NCBI GenBank assembly: GCA_004431415.1
Contig: QPMI01000098.1
Span: 62,001 to 126,000, forward strand
Direction of reading: 5' to 3'
Origin: Cyanophora paradoxa
Lineage: Eukaryota; Glaucocystophyceae; Cyanophorales; Cyanophoraceae
DNA length: 64,000 nucleotides
The notes beneath the pieces are model-generated. The model had not been told where the DNA came from, ran no database searches, and saw nothing but the letters and a program-made list of their open reading frames with translations. A program made the position numbers and the translations under genes. This document shows, one piece after another, positions 11,617 through 22,600 of this stretch. Positions within the stretch are counted from its first letter, which is position 1. Every line of letters starts with the position of its first letter.

Positions 11617-14600
11617 TCATGCATCGCCGTCGGCGACCGCGAGGTCGAAGTTGGAGGCGAGCTGGAGGCGCTCGCCCTCCGCAGCGAGGGCGAGCTGCTC
11701 GATGTCGAACCCGTCCATCTGGTGTGCGGGGGGCAACGTAAGGCGGGAACTGCGCGAAAGCGGGCGCCAAGACACAACAGGGCACCTCCTCCACGTAGCC
11801 ATAGTCCCCTGCCTGGGACCCCGCGTCCAGCTGCTGGACATCCGCCCCCAGCGGCTCGACCGCCCACATGTCTGCCTCGGACACGAGCGGCTCCTGGACG
11901 ACCTCGCCAGCGCCTTCAGAGGCCTCCGCCTGCTGTTGCGCCTCGCTCGTCACTTGGCCCTCCTTGCCCTTCGTCTCCACCGGCTCCGTCACGATCTCCT
12001 CCATCTGCGCGGGCTCCGTCGCCGCCGGCTCCACGGGCTCGGTCTCGATGGGCTCCGTCGCCGCCGGCTCCACGGGCTCGGTCTCGATGAGCTCCGTTGC
12101 CGCCGGCTCCACGGGCTCGGTCTCCACCAGCTCCGTCGCCGCCGGCTCCACGGGCTCGGACTCCACCGGCTCCACGGGCTCGGTCTCGATGGGCTCCGTC
12201 GCCGCCGGCTCCACGGGCTCGGTCTCGATGGGCTCCGTCGCCGCCGGCTCCACGGGCTCGGTCTCCACCGGCTCCACGGGCTCTGTCTCCACCGGCTCCG
12301 TCGCCATCCCCTCCACAGGCTCGGTCTCGATGGGCTCCGTCGCCGCCGGCTCCACGGGCTCGGTCTCGATGGGCTCCGTCGCCGCCGGCTCCACGGGCTC
12401 GGTCTCGATGGGCTCCGTCGCCGCCGGCTCCACAGGCTCGGTCTCCACCGGCTCCGTCGCCGCCGGCTCCACGGGCTCGGTCTCGACCGGCTCCGTCGCC
12501 GCCGGCTCCACGGGCTCGGTCTCCACCGGCTCCGTCGCCGCCGGCTCCACGGGCTCGGTCTCGATGGGCTCCGTCGCCGCCGGCTCCACAGGCTCGGTCT
12601 CGACCGGCTCCGGCGCCGCCGGCTCCACGGGCTCGGTCTCGATGGGCTCCGTCGCCGCCGGCTCCACGGGCTCGGTCTCCACCGGCTCCGTCGCCGCCGG
12701 CTCCACAGGGTCGGTCTCGACCGGCTCCATCGCCGCCGGCTCCACGGGCTCGGTCTCGATGGGCTCCGTCGCCGCCGGCTCCACAGGCTCGGTCTCGACC
12801 GGCTCCGTCGCCGCCGGCTCCACGGGCTCGGTCTCGATGGGCTCCGTCGCCGCCGGCTCCACGGGCTCGGACTCCACCGGCTCCACGGGCTCGGTCTCCA
12901 CCGGCTCCGTCGCCGCCGGCTCCACGGGCTCGGTCTCCACCGGCTCCGTCGCCGCCGGCTCCACGGGCTCGGTCTCCACCGGCTCCACGGGCTCGGTCTC
13001 GATGGGCTCCGTCGCCGCCGGCTCCACGGGCTCGGTCTCGATGGGCTCCGTCGCTGCCGGCTCCACGGGCTCGGTCTCGATGGGCTCCGTCGCCGCCGGC
13101 TCCACGGGCTCAGACTCCACCGGCTCTACGGGCTCGGTCTCGACCGGCTCCGTCGCCGCCGGCTCCACGGGCTCGGTCTCCACCGGCTCCATCGCCGCCG
13201 GCTCCACGGGCTCGGTCTCCACCGGCTCCGTCGCCGCCGGCTCCACGGGCTCGGTCTCCACCAGCTCCGTCGCCGCCGGCTCCACGGGCTCGGACTCCAC
13301 CGGCTCCACGGGCTCGGTCTCGATGGGCTCCGTCGCCGCCGGCTCCTCGGGCTCGGTCTCCACCGGCTCCGTCGCCGCCGGCTCCACGGGCTCGGTCTCC
13401 ACCGGCTCCATCGCCGCCGGCTCCACAGGCTCGGTCTCCACCGGTTCCACGGGCTCGGTCTCGATGGGCTCCGTCGCCGCCGGCTCCACGGGCTCGGTCT
13501 CGATGGGCTCCGTCGCCGTCGGCTCTACGGGCTCGGTCTCGACCGGCTCCATCGCCGCCGGCTCCACAGGCTCGGTCTCCACCGGCTCCGTCGCCGCCGG
13601 CTCCACGGGCTCGGTCTCGATGGGCTCCGTCGCCGCCGGCTCCACAGGCTCGGTCTCGACCGGCTCTGTCGCCGCCGGCTCCACGGGCTCGGTCTCCACC
13701 GGCTCCGTCGCCGCCGGCTCCACGGGCTCGGTCTCGATGGGCTCCGTCGCCGCCGGCTCCACGGGCTCGGTCTCGATGGGCTCCGTCGCCGCCGGCTCCA
13801 CGGGCTCGGTCTCGACCCGCTCCGTCGCCGCCGGCTCCACGGGCTCGGTCTCCACCGGCTCCGTCGCCATCCCCTCCACAGGCTCGGTCTCGATGGGCTC
13901 CGTCTCCGCCGGCTCTACAGGCTCGGTCTCGATGGGCTCCGTCGCCGCCGGCTCCACGGGCTCGGTCTCCACCGGCTCCGTCGCCGCCGGCTCCACGGGC
14001 TCGGTCTCGATGGGCTCCGTCGCCGCCGGCTCCACGGGCTCGGTCTCGACCAGCTCCGTCGCCGCCAGCTCCACGGGCTCGGACTCCACCGGCTCCACGG
14101 GCTCGGTCTCGACCGGCTCAGTCGCCGTCGGCTCTACGGGCTCGGTCTCCACCGGCTCCGTCGCCGCCGGCTCCACGGGCTCGGTCTCGATGGGCTCCGT
14201 CGCCGCCGGCTCCACGGGCTCTGTCTCCACCGGCTCCGTCGCCGCCGGCTCCACGGGCTCTGTCTCGATGGGCTTCGTCGCCGCCGGCTCCACGGGCTCG
14301 GTCTCGATGGGCTCCGTCGCCGCCGGCTCCACGGGCTCGGTCTCGATGGGCTCCGTCGCCGCCGGCTCCACGGGCTCGGTCTCCACCGGCTCCGTCGCCG
14401 CCGGCTCCACGGGCTCGGTCTCGATGGGCTCCGTCGCCGCCGGCTCCACGGGCTCGGTCTCGATGGGCTCCGTCACCGCTGGCTCCACGGGCTTGGTCTC
14501 GATGGGCTCCGTCGCCGCCGGCTCCACGGGCTCGGTCTCGATGGGCTCCGTCGCCGCCGGCTCCACGGGCTCGGTCTCCACCGGCTCCGTCGCCGCCGGC

Positions 14601-17600
14601 TCCACGGGCTCGGTCTCGATGGGCTCCGTCGCCGCTGGCTCCACGGGCTCGGTCTCGATGGGCTCCGTCGCCGCCGTCTCCACGGGCTCGGTCTCCACCG
14701 GCTCCGTCGCCGCTGGCTCCACGGGCTCGGTCTCGATGGGCTCCGTCGCCGCCGGCTCCACGGGCTCGGTCTCCACCGGCTCCGTCGCCGCCGGCTCCAC
14801 GGACTCTGTCTCGATGGGCTCCGTCGCCGCCGGCTCCACGGGCTCGGTCTCGATGGGCTCCGTCGCCGCCGGCTCCACGGGCTCGGTCTCGATGGGCTCC
14901 GTCGCCGCCGGCTCCACGGGCTCGGTCTCCACCGGCTCCGTCGCCGCCGGCTCCACGGGCTCGGTCTCCATGGGCTCCGTCTCCGCCGGCTCCACGGGCT
15001 CGGTCTCCACCGGCTCCGTCGCCGCCGGCTCCACGGGCTCGGTCTCGATGGGCTCCGTCGCCGCCGGCTCCACAGGCTCGGTCTCCACCGGCTCCGTCGC
15101 CGCCGGCTCCACGGGCTCGGTCTCCACCGGCTCCGTCGCCGCCGGCTCCACGGGCTCGGTCTCGATGGGCTCCGTCGCCGCCGGCTCCACGGGCTCGGAC
15201 TCCACCGGCTCCACGGGCTCGGTCTCGATGGGCTCCGTCGCCGCCGGCTCCACGGGCTCGGTCTCGATGGGCTCCGTCGCCGCTGGCTCCACGGGCTCGG
15301 TCTCGATGGGCTCCGTCGCCGCCGGCTCCACGGGCTCGGTCTCGATGGGCTCCGTCGCCGCCGGCTCCACGGGCTCGGTCTCCATGGGCTCCGTCTCCGC
15401 CGGCTCCACGGGCTCGGTCTCCACCGGCTCCGTCACCGCCGGCTCCACGGGCTCGGTCTCGATGGGCTCCGTCGCCGCCGGCTCCACGGGCTCGGTCTCC
15501 ACCGGCTCCGTCGCCGCCGGCTCCACGGGCTCGGTCTCCACCGGCTCCGTCGCCGCCGGCTCCACGGGCTCGGTCTCGATGGGCTCCGTCGCCGCCGGCT
15601 CCACGGGCTCGGACTCCACCGGCTCCACGGGCTCGGTCTCGATGGGCTCCGTCGCCGCCGGCTCCACGGGCTCGGTCTCGATGGGCTCCGTCGCCGCCGG
15701 CTCCACGGGCTCGGTCTCGATGGGCTCCGTCGCCGCTGGCTCCACGGGCTCGGTCTCGATGGGCTCCGTCGCCGCCGGCTCCACGGGCTCGGTCTCGATG
15801 GGCTCCGTCGCCGCCGGCTCCACGGGCTCGGTCTCGATGGGCTCCGTCTCCGCCGGCTCCACGGGCTCGGTCTCCACCGGCTCCGTCGCCGCCGGCTCCA
15901 CGGGCTCGGTCTCGATGGGCTCCGTCGCCGCCGGCTCCACGGGCTCTGTCTCCACCGGCTCCGTCGCAATCCCCTCCACAGGATCGGTCTCCACCGGCTC
16001 CGTCGCCGCCGGCTCCACGGGCTCGGTCTCGACCGGCTCCGTCGCCGCCAGCTCCACGGGCTCGGACTCCACCGGCTCCACGGGCTCGGTCTCGACCGGC
16101 TCCGTCGCCGTCGGCTCTACGGGCTCGGTCTCCACCGGCTCCGTCGCCGCCGGCTCCACGGGCTCGGTCTCGATGGGCTCCGTCGCCGCCGGCTCCACGG
16201 GCTCGGTCTCCACCGGCTCCGTCGCCGCCGGCTCCACGGGCTCGGTCTCGATGGGCTCCGTCGCCGCCGGCTCCACAGGCTCGGTCTCGATGGGCTCCGT
16301 CGCCGCCGGCTCCACGGGCTCGGTCTCGATGGGCTCCGTCGCCGCCGGCTCCACGGGCTCGGTCTCGATGGGCTCCGTCGCCGCCGTCTCCACGGGCTCG
16401 GTCTCCACCGGCTCCGTCGCCGCCGGCTCCACGGGCTCGGTCTCCACCGGCTCCGTCGCCGCCGGCTCCACGGGCTCGGTCTCGATGGGCTCCATCGCCG
16501 CCGGCTCCACGGGCTCGGTCTCCACCGGCTCCGTCGCCGCCGGCTCCACGGGCTCGGACTCCACCGGCTCCACGGGCTCGGTCTCGACCGGCTCCGTCGC
16601 CGCCGGCTCCACGGGCTCGGTCTCGATGGGCTCCGTCGCCGCCGGCTCCACGGGCTCGGTCTCGATGGGCTCCGTCGCCGCCGGCTCCACGGGCTCGGTC
16701 TCCACCGGCTCCGTCGCCGCCGGCTCCACGGGCTCGGTCTCGATGGGCTCCGTCGCCGCCGGCTCCACGGGCTCGGTCTCCACCGGCTCCGTCGCCGCCG
16801 GCTCCACGGGCTCGGTCTCGATGGGCTCCGTTGCCGCCGGCTCCACGGGCTCGGTCTCCACCGGCTCCGTCGCCGCCCGCTCCACGGGCTCGGTCTCAAC
16901 CGGCTCCGTCGCCGCCGGCTCCACGGGCTCGGTCTCGATGGGCTCCGTCGCAGCCGGCTCCACGGGCTCGTACTCCACCGGCTCCGTCGCCGCCGGCTCC
17001 ACGGGCTCGGTCTCCACCGGCTCCGTCGCCGCCGGCTCCACGGGCTCGTTCTCCACCGGCTCCGTCGCCGCCGGCTCCACGGGCTCGGAGTCGGCGGCCG
17101 CGGGTTCGGCGATCGGGAGCTCCACCGTTGTTTGCACGGCGAGGGCGGACTGGGTGCCCGTCGCCGGCCCGTCGGCTGTGGGCGCAACCGCTGGGTCCAC
17201 GGGCGGCTGCTCGGCGGGCGCCGGCTCGGTGGCCGGGGGCGCCGGCTCGGCTGCTGGTGGCTCGGTGGCCGGGGGCGCCGGCTCGTCTGCTGGCTGCTCG
17301 GTGGCCGGGGCGACGGGCTCCTGGGCCTGGGAGGGGGCCTGGTCGCCGGCGTCGCGGCTGGCGGCGGGCTCGGCCTCCGGGGCGGGCTCCTTGCCCAAGA
17401 TCTCGGAGATGAGGGTCGGGACGACGGGCCGGCCCGGCAGCGCGTCCACGTTGGCGACCTGCGCCGTCGTGGGGGGGGGGGGTGGGCGCCGGCGTGCGGG
17501 CGGGAGGGCGGGGCGCACGCCGTCGGCTGTGAGGGTCGGCTCCTCAGGCACCACGTCCTCCCCGCTGCCGACAATCTGCCCGAGCCGCGCCTCAGAGGCG

Positions 17601-19059
17601 CGGGCGGCAAGAAAATCCCGGGAATCTCTCTTGCAGCCCCCGCTTCGAAGCGCTAGGAACCGTACCCCCTATTCCCTTCATCCCCCCGTCGCCGCGCCAT
17701 CGATTCGGGCCCGAGACGGAGCGCACCAGGGTGAGGTTGATCGCGTGGACGCTCTCGCTCCCCTCGCCCACCGCCCCTTCCCACACCTGAGGCCGCGGCG
17801 GTTGGGAGGGGAAGAGAAGGGGCGGGGGCGCGCGGGGCGGGCGCGGGGCGCACGTGGGAGGCGGCCTGCGTGGGGCCGAGGAGGACCTTGACGGTCGACG
17901 CCTCGTCCCGCACCATCGCGCTCAGGTCCTGCCCGCCCGCCCGCGTCGGCCAATGCCCACGCTCCGGCGGGGCGGGGCGGGGCGGGGCGGGGCGGGGGCG
18001 CACGCCGCGGGCGAGGCGGTCGAAGACGTCCCCGAGGGCCTCCCCCAGCGTCTCCTCCCCGGGCAGCTCATCCCCCTCCTCCTCCGCCGCCGCCTGCACC
18101 TCATCGTCCTGCGCCCCGCCCCGCCCCCTCAGACAGGGGAGAGGAGGCAGAGGGGGCGGGCGCGCCAGCTGGAACTGCGTGGAGATGGGCAGGGAGACCA
18201 CGGTCGGCGCCGCCCGGTCCTCGGGGGCGGCCTGCGCGGCCTCAGCGGGCGGCGCCGGCGGGCGCGGGTCGGGGCGGGGCGGGCACCGTCGCGGCCTCGG
18301 CGGGCGCGGGGTCGCCTCGCCGCCGCCGCTCTGCTGCGCCTCGTCGGCGCTCTGCGCGGCGCGCGGGCGGCGTGAGATTGAGGCGCGCTCGGAAGAGTCC
18401 GGGCCGGTCGCGCGCGCACCTCCTGCGAGCTGGGCTCGGTGTCCAGGCCGGCCTCGGAGCCTGCGGGGCTCGAATCGACCGGCGCACCCTCCTCCTCCCC
18501 CTCCTCGTCCGACGCCTGCGCGGAGCGTCAGGCGGGGCGAGCGCGGAGCGGAGGGGGCGGCGGGGCGGGCGGGCGGGCCTGGGAGGCGTCGGCGTCGCCG
18601 GCGGGGAGCCTGCTGAAGTCGATGGCGCAGAGGGCGACCGCCTGCCCCGCGGCCCCCGGGGTCGGCCCGATCGACACGCTCCAGCCCGTCGAGGCCCAGG
18701 CGGCGACGCCCGGCTCCTCCTCCGGCGCATCGCCGCCGCTCGCGCCCTGCGCCGCCGCCGCATCAGCGCCGGCAGACTCAGCGATCCGCGGGCGGGCTGC
18801 ACGCGCATTCAGCGTCGCGGTCTGTTGAAAGTGCGCGTTCCCGCGGCCGCCGCCCGACGCCGTCACATGCAAGGCCCCAGGCTGCGTCGGGCGACAAGAG
18901 CCGATTAGGATGAGCGGTGCGCGAGAGCGTCTCTGACAGGGCCAGGCGGGGACGCACCTCTCCGAAATCCACAAGCAAACTTTCCCGCTCAGCATCCGTG
19001 AGCGTGGGCCACAGGGCTTCGAACTCGCTCGGCCTTATTGTGCCGTCCGGAGACCCCAT
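11617..19059 (-). CDS. Giant acidic repeat protein
   Basis: The start ATG is at 19059 (MGSPDGTIRPSEFEALWP). Upstream exons read PGALHVTASGGGRG, VAAWASTGWSVSIGPTP, DDEVQAAAEEEGDELPGEE, DLSAMVRDEASTVKVLLG and VWEGAVGEGSESVHAINLT, separated by short C-rich introns. One of these (18516-18578) appears to be GC-AG. A single exon then carries a Pro/Ala-rich lead and about 5.1 kb of 13-residue units of the type TEPVETEPVEPAA and TEPIETEPVEPAA. A 67-nt intron (11719-11785) precedes the conserved-looking tail MDGFDIEQLALAAEGERL, which ends at 11617. The protein would be about 2,300 residues, strongly acidic and largely disordered. The minus strand is chosen because the splice joins and the unique ends agree only in that frame. 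The function is unknown; a surface, matrix or scaffold protein is possible. Confidence 0.7.
12018..17090 (-). repeat. 39-bp coding minisatellite, about 130 units
   Basis: Imperfect 39-bp units encode alternating VETEPVEPAATEP and IETEPVEPAATEP on the minus strand. They are interrupted by shorter 18-bp pieces (EPVEPVESEP) at intervals. Neighbouring units differ by few bases, mostly at Ile/Val and third positions, which suggests continuing unequal exchange. Because no unit contains a stop in several frames, the + strand also appears open for about 6 kb; those frames are shadows. Confidence 0.95.
18516..18578 (-). other. Probable GC-AG intron
   Basis: Reading minus-ward, the exon ends GACGCCTCCCAG. 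The intron begins GCCCGCC, has a CTGAC branch motif and ends CGCAG. The join gives DADASQASDEEGEEEG in a continuous frame. No GT donor nearby preserves the frame. Confidence 0.6.
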
Positions 19060-19620
19060 CGCTGTGTGAGACTGTGCACGCGTCTGCGCTCGAATGAGCA
19101 CGAGGTAGAAGGTTGCGCGAACGAGGTGAAACGAACCAGGCCCGCGCCGGTGGAGGGGTCCTTGCCGGGCGGTCTGCTCCTCCTCAACGCTGGCTGTGCT
19201 GCTCAGACGGGCGACGATGCAATGCTACAAGCGCGGTGCGTGGCCGTGGTTCGCTCCTACGCTGATCTGACGTCGACCCGTACCGCTGCAGCTCCTAGGC
19301 TCCTAGGCTTGACTCGCCGTACCCCTCGGGAGAGGGAGGGGGAAAGAGGTGGGGGGGGGGAGAGAAGGGGTTGGACGTCTTTCAGCGCAGTGCGAATTCA
19401 GCGCAGCTGTCGTCGTTGGAGCGCAACGGTCATTGAGGCGCAGCTTTCGTCACCCTTGGACTCAGCCTGCAGCCGCAGGAAGCGCTAGCCTGTCATCCGC
19501 CGCGGCCGCTGATGCGGCGGGCGCACTGGCACATTGCGCTTCCGGACCGGATCGGATGCGCACGCACAGGCTCGGCCATTACAAAGCTCCGGAGCCTCCG
19601 GTGCTGCCTGAGGCGCGCCG
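19060..19620. promoter_or_regulatory. Divergent intergenic region
   Basis: These 561 bases separate the start of the minus-strand repeat gene from the start of the plus-strand soluble cyclase. A purine-rich run (about 19325-19370, GAGAGGGAGGGGG-like) lies mid-way. No ORF is supported. Promoters for both genes are expected here. Confidence 0.45.
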
Positions 19621-22600
19621 ATGGACCGTATCGAGGCCGAAGTTCCGGATGACGCGCGGCTCCGAGTCGCCCTGTCCTTTGTACCGGACGACGTGCTGCG
19701 ACGCTACGTCGGTCGTTCGGATCCGCCTGATGCCGATGTTGGCGAGGAGCGCGAGGTTCGCTTACCAGCCACGCCGCGCAGCTCGGCGCGCTGCCGCGCC
19801 CTCCCCGGCGGCTTAGCGCGCTGCCGCGCGCAGGCGTCGGGATGCCTGCTATTCGCGGATGCTGTCGGCTTCACGAAGGTGCGCGGCGCACGCTTTTGAG
19901 CCGGCGGGGCGGGCGAGCGACGCCACCCGCCGTCAGCTCTCTGAGGAGCTGGGCCCCGAGGAGCTGGCGGCGATCGTCAACGGCTTCTTCGGGCAGATCA
20001 TCGAGGTGCGCGGCGGAGTCCGCGCCCGCCGCTGCGCGAGCGAGCGCCGACCCCGCGCGCGCGCCGCAGATCGTGCACAGCTACGGCGGGGTGAGCGCCG
20101 CCGCCGCCGCCGTGCGCCGCCGCTCGCCGCGCTGAACTGCCGCCACGCGCGCAGGACGTGCTGAAGTTCCTCGGGACGCGCTGGCGTGCTCCTTCGAGGG
20201 GCCGCTGCCGGACGCGGCGGCGCGGGCGATGGCGTGCGCGGCCGCCGTCCAGGCCTCCCTGGGCGCCAGCGGCCCCGGCCCCGGCCCCGCCTCCGAGTCC
20301 CTGCGGGCGTCCAGGGCCGCGCACGCGCCGCCCTCCCCGAGCCTCGCGGCGCGGTCGGGCGGGGCGAGCCCGCAGCCGAGGCCGCTGCCGCTGCCGGGGA
20401 CGCCGACGCCGGCGGGGGAGCGGGCCGCCCCGCGCAGCTTCGGGTCGGCCGGCCCGGGCGGCCTGAGCGGCCTTGACGCGTTCCTCCTCCCCGAGGCGGT
20501 CGCCCCCGGCGCCTCGGGGGCCGCCTCGGCCGCCAACTCCTCCCCCCGCTCCTTCGGGAGCGCCCTCGGGGCCCCGCCCGCCTCCGCCCTCCGCGTCAAG
20601 ATCGGCATTGGCGCCGGCCGCTTCTTCTGGTGCCCGCCGCCCCGCGCCCGCCTCCGCCCCTCCCCCCCGCACCGCTCAGCGGGGCGGGCAGCATGCACGT
20701 GGGGGGCGTCGGGGGCCGCTGGGAGTTCCTCGTGACGGGGCCCGCCCTGGAGGAGTCGCTCCGGGCGGAGGGCGCCGCGCAGCCCGGCCAGACCGTCGCC
20801 ACCCGCCAGGCGCCCCCGCCCCCGCCCCCGCCCCGCCCCGCCCGGCGGCTCGAATCGCCAGCGAAGGCTGAGGCTGAGGCGGGGCCGCGCAGGTGCAGGA
20901 GCTCGCGGCGGCGGTGGCGGCCGGGGCGGGGCGGGGCGTACCGGACGGCGCCCGTGCCCGGGGAGGCGGGCCTCGTCCGGCTCCTCGCCTGCGAGGGCGC
21001 CGCCCCGCCGCGCGCCGGCGCCGGCCGCGACCGCGGCGCCGCGCTGCTGGCGCTGGAGCCGGCCCGCCGCGAGCGCGTCCGGCGCTCCCTCGAAGGATAC
21101 GTCGCCACGGCCGCCGTCCGCCCCGCCCGCCCGCCCCGCGCGCCCTCACGCCGCTCGCCTCCTCACGGGCCCCCGCAGGCGCTGAAGCGGCTGTACGCCG
21201 GGCAGCCGGCCCTCCTCCTCGCCGAGATTCGAACCGCCTCCGTCCTCTTCGTCGGCGCGCCGCCGTCGTCCCCGCCCGCCTCGCCGTCTGCGCTCGTCCG
21301 AGGCCCCGCCCCCTCCGCAGCGCTGTTCGGCCTGGAGCCGGCGGAGGGGGCGGAGACGAGCGGCGCGGGGGCGGCGGGGCGGGCGGGCGGCCGGCGCTGC
21401 GGGCGCTGCACGGGGCGGTGCGGGCGGTGCAGGCGACGCTCGCCGAGCGCGGCGGCTCCCTCCGCCAGGTCGCCTCCGACGACAAGGTGCCCCCCCAGGC
21501 CCTGCCCCCGCCCCCGCCTCTCCGGCCCCTCCCGAGGCTCCCACCAGGGCTCCGTGCTCCTGGGAGCCTTCGGCCTCCCCGGCACCGCGCACGGGTACGC
21601 CGACGACGCCGCCCGGGCCGTCGACGCCGCCCTCGAGGTGCCGGCTTCCCTGTACCCCCCCTCCCAACCCCCCCCCTCCCTGCGACGCGGTCCCGGGCAG
21701 GCGAAGCGGCGGCTGGAGGACGAGCTGCTGGAGTGCAGCATCGGGATCTGCACGGGGCGCGCCCCCCTTCTGCGCCCAAGATGGCGCTTCTCCTGCGGCT
21801 GACGGCCAGCGCTTCTCGCCCAGGCGCGTGTTCTGCGGCCTCGTCGGGGGCGTCGAGGGCACGCTCCGATGCGAATACGCCATGGTACCCCACCTCGCTC
21901 TTCCATCGCATCCGTGCCTCGGCCTGTGTTGACCGCTCGCCGGCCGCGCAGGTCGGATCTGTAGTGAACAAGGCGGTGCGCACCGCTGCGCCGCCGCCTG
22001 CGCCCCCGCTTCGCCCGCGCCCACGTACCCCCCCCCCCCCCCCCCCCCGCCAGGCCCGCCTCATGTCCAGGGCGGGGCGCGACGTCCTTGTCGACGAGAC
22101 GACCCACGGCGCCACCGCAAAGCCCGCCCCCGGCCCGGGCTCGAATCCTCGCGGGTCCCGTTGCTCACCCCGGGCCGGCAGGCTGTTCCGGTACCTCGAG
22201 GCGCCCCCCGTCGAGCTCAAGGGCTTCCACGGGCCCGTCAAGGTGCGCCCCTGTCCCTGTACCCCGCGCGGCACCCGGGAACGCGTACCCCCGCCAGGCC
22301 TTCCGGCCCCTGGCGCCCGTGAGGGGCGCGGCGGCCTCGGTGGAGGCGGGGTCGGCGGGGCGGAGCCTGCGGGGCGGCGGCGTCGCCTCGACGCGCGGGG
22401 GCGCCTCGCTGCGGCTCCTCGCCCTCGCGAGGGAGCGCGAGGGCGCCTCGGCGTCGGGCACCCCCAAGGGGTCCGGGCCGGGGCGCGCGGAGAGCTCCGG
22501 GGCCCTCTCGGAAGGCCCGGCGCGGGCGTGGGCGGGAGCGGAGGGCGCGGAGCCGGCCGCCGGCGCCGGCGGGCTGGACGCCGGCCCCGTCCGCGGGCGC

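Noticed and set aside
12018-17090. CRISPR-like array
   Set aside because: The repeats have no unique spacers, are in frame within a protein, and lie in a eukaryotic gene.
11612-17891. Open frames of about 2,000 codons on the + strand (Ser/Gly-rich or His/Leu/Arg-rich)
   Set aside because: They are shadows of the 39-bp minus-strand repeat. They have no unique ends, and the splice joins and unique exons fit only the minus strand.
22029-22051. Long C run as an assembly gap or vector sequence
   Set aside because: It sits exactly between a GT donor and an AG acceptor that join cyclase motifs in frame, so it is an intron tract.
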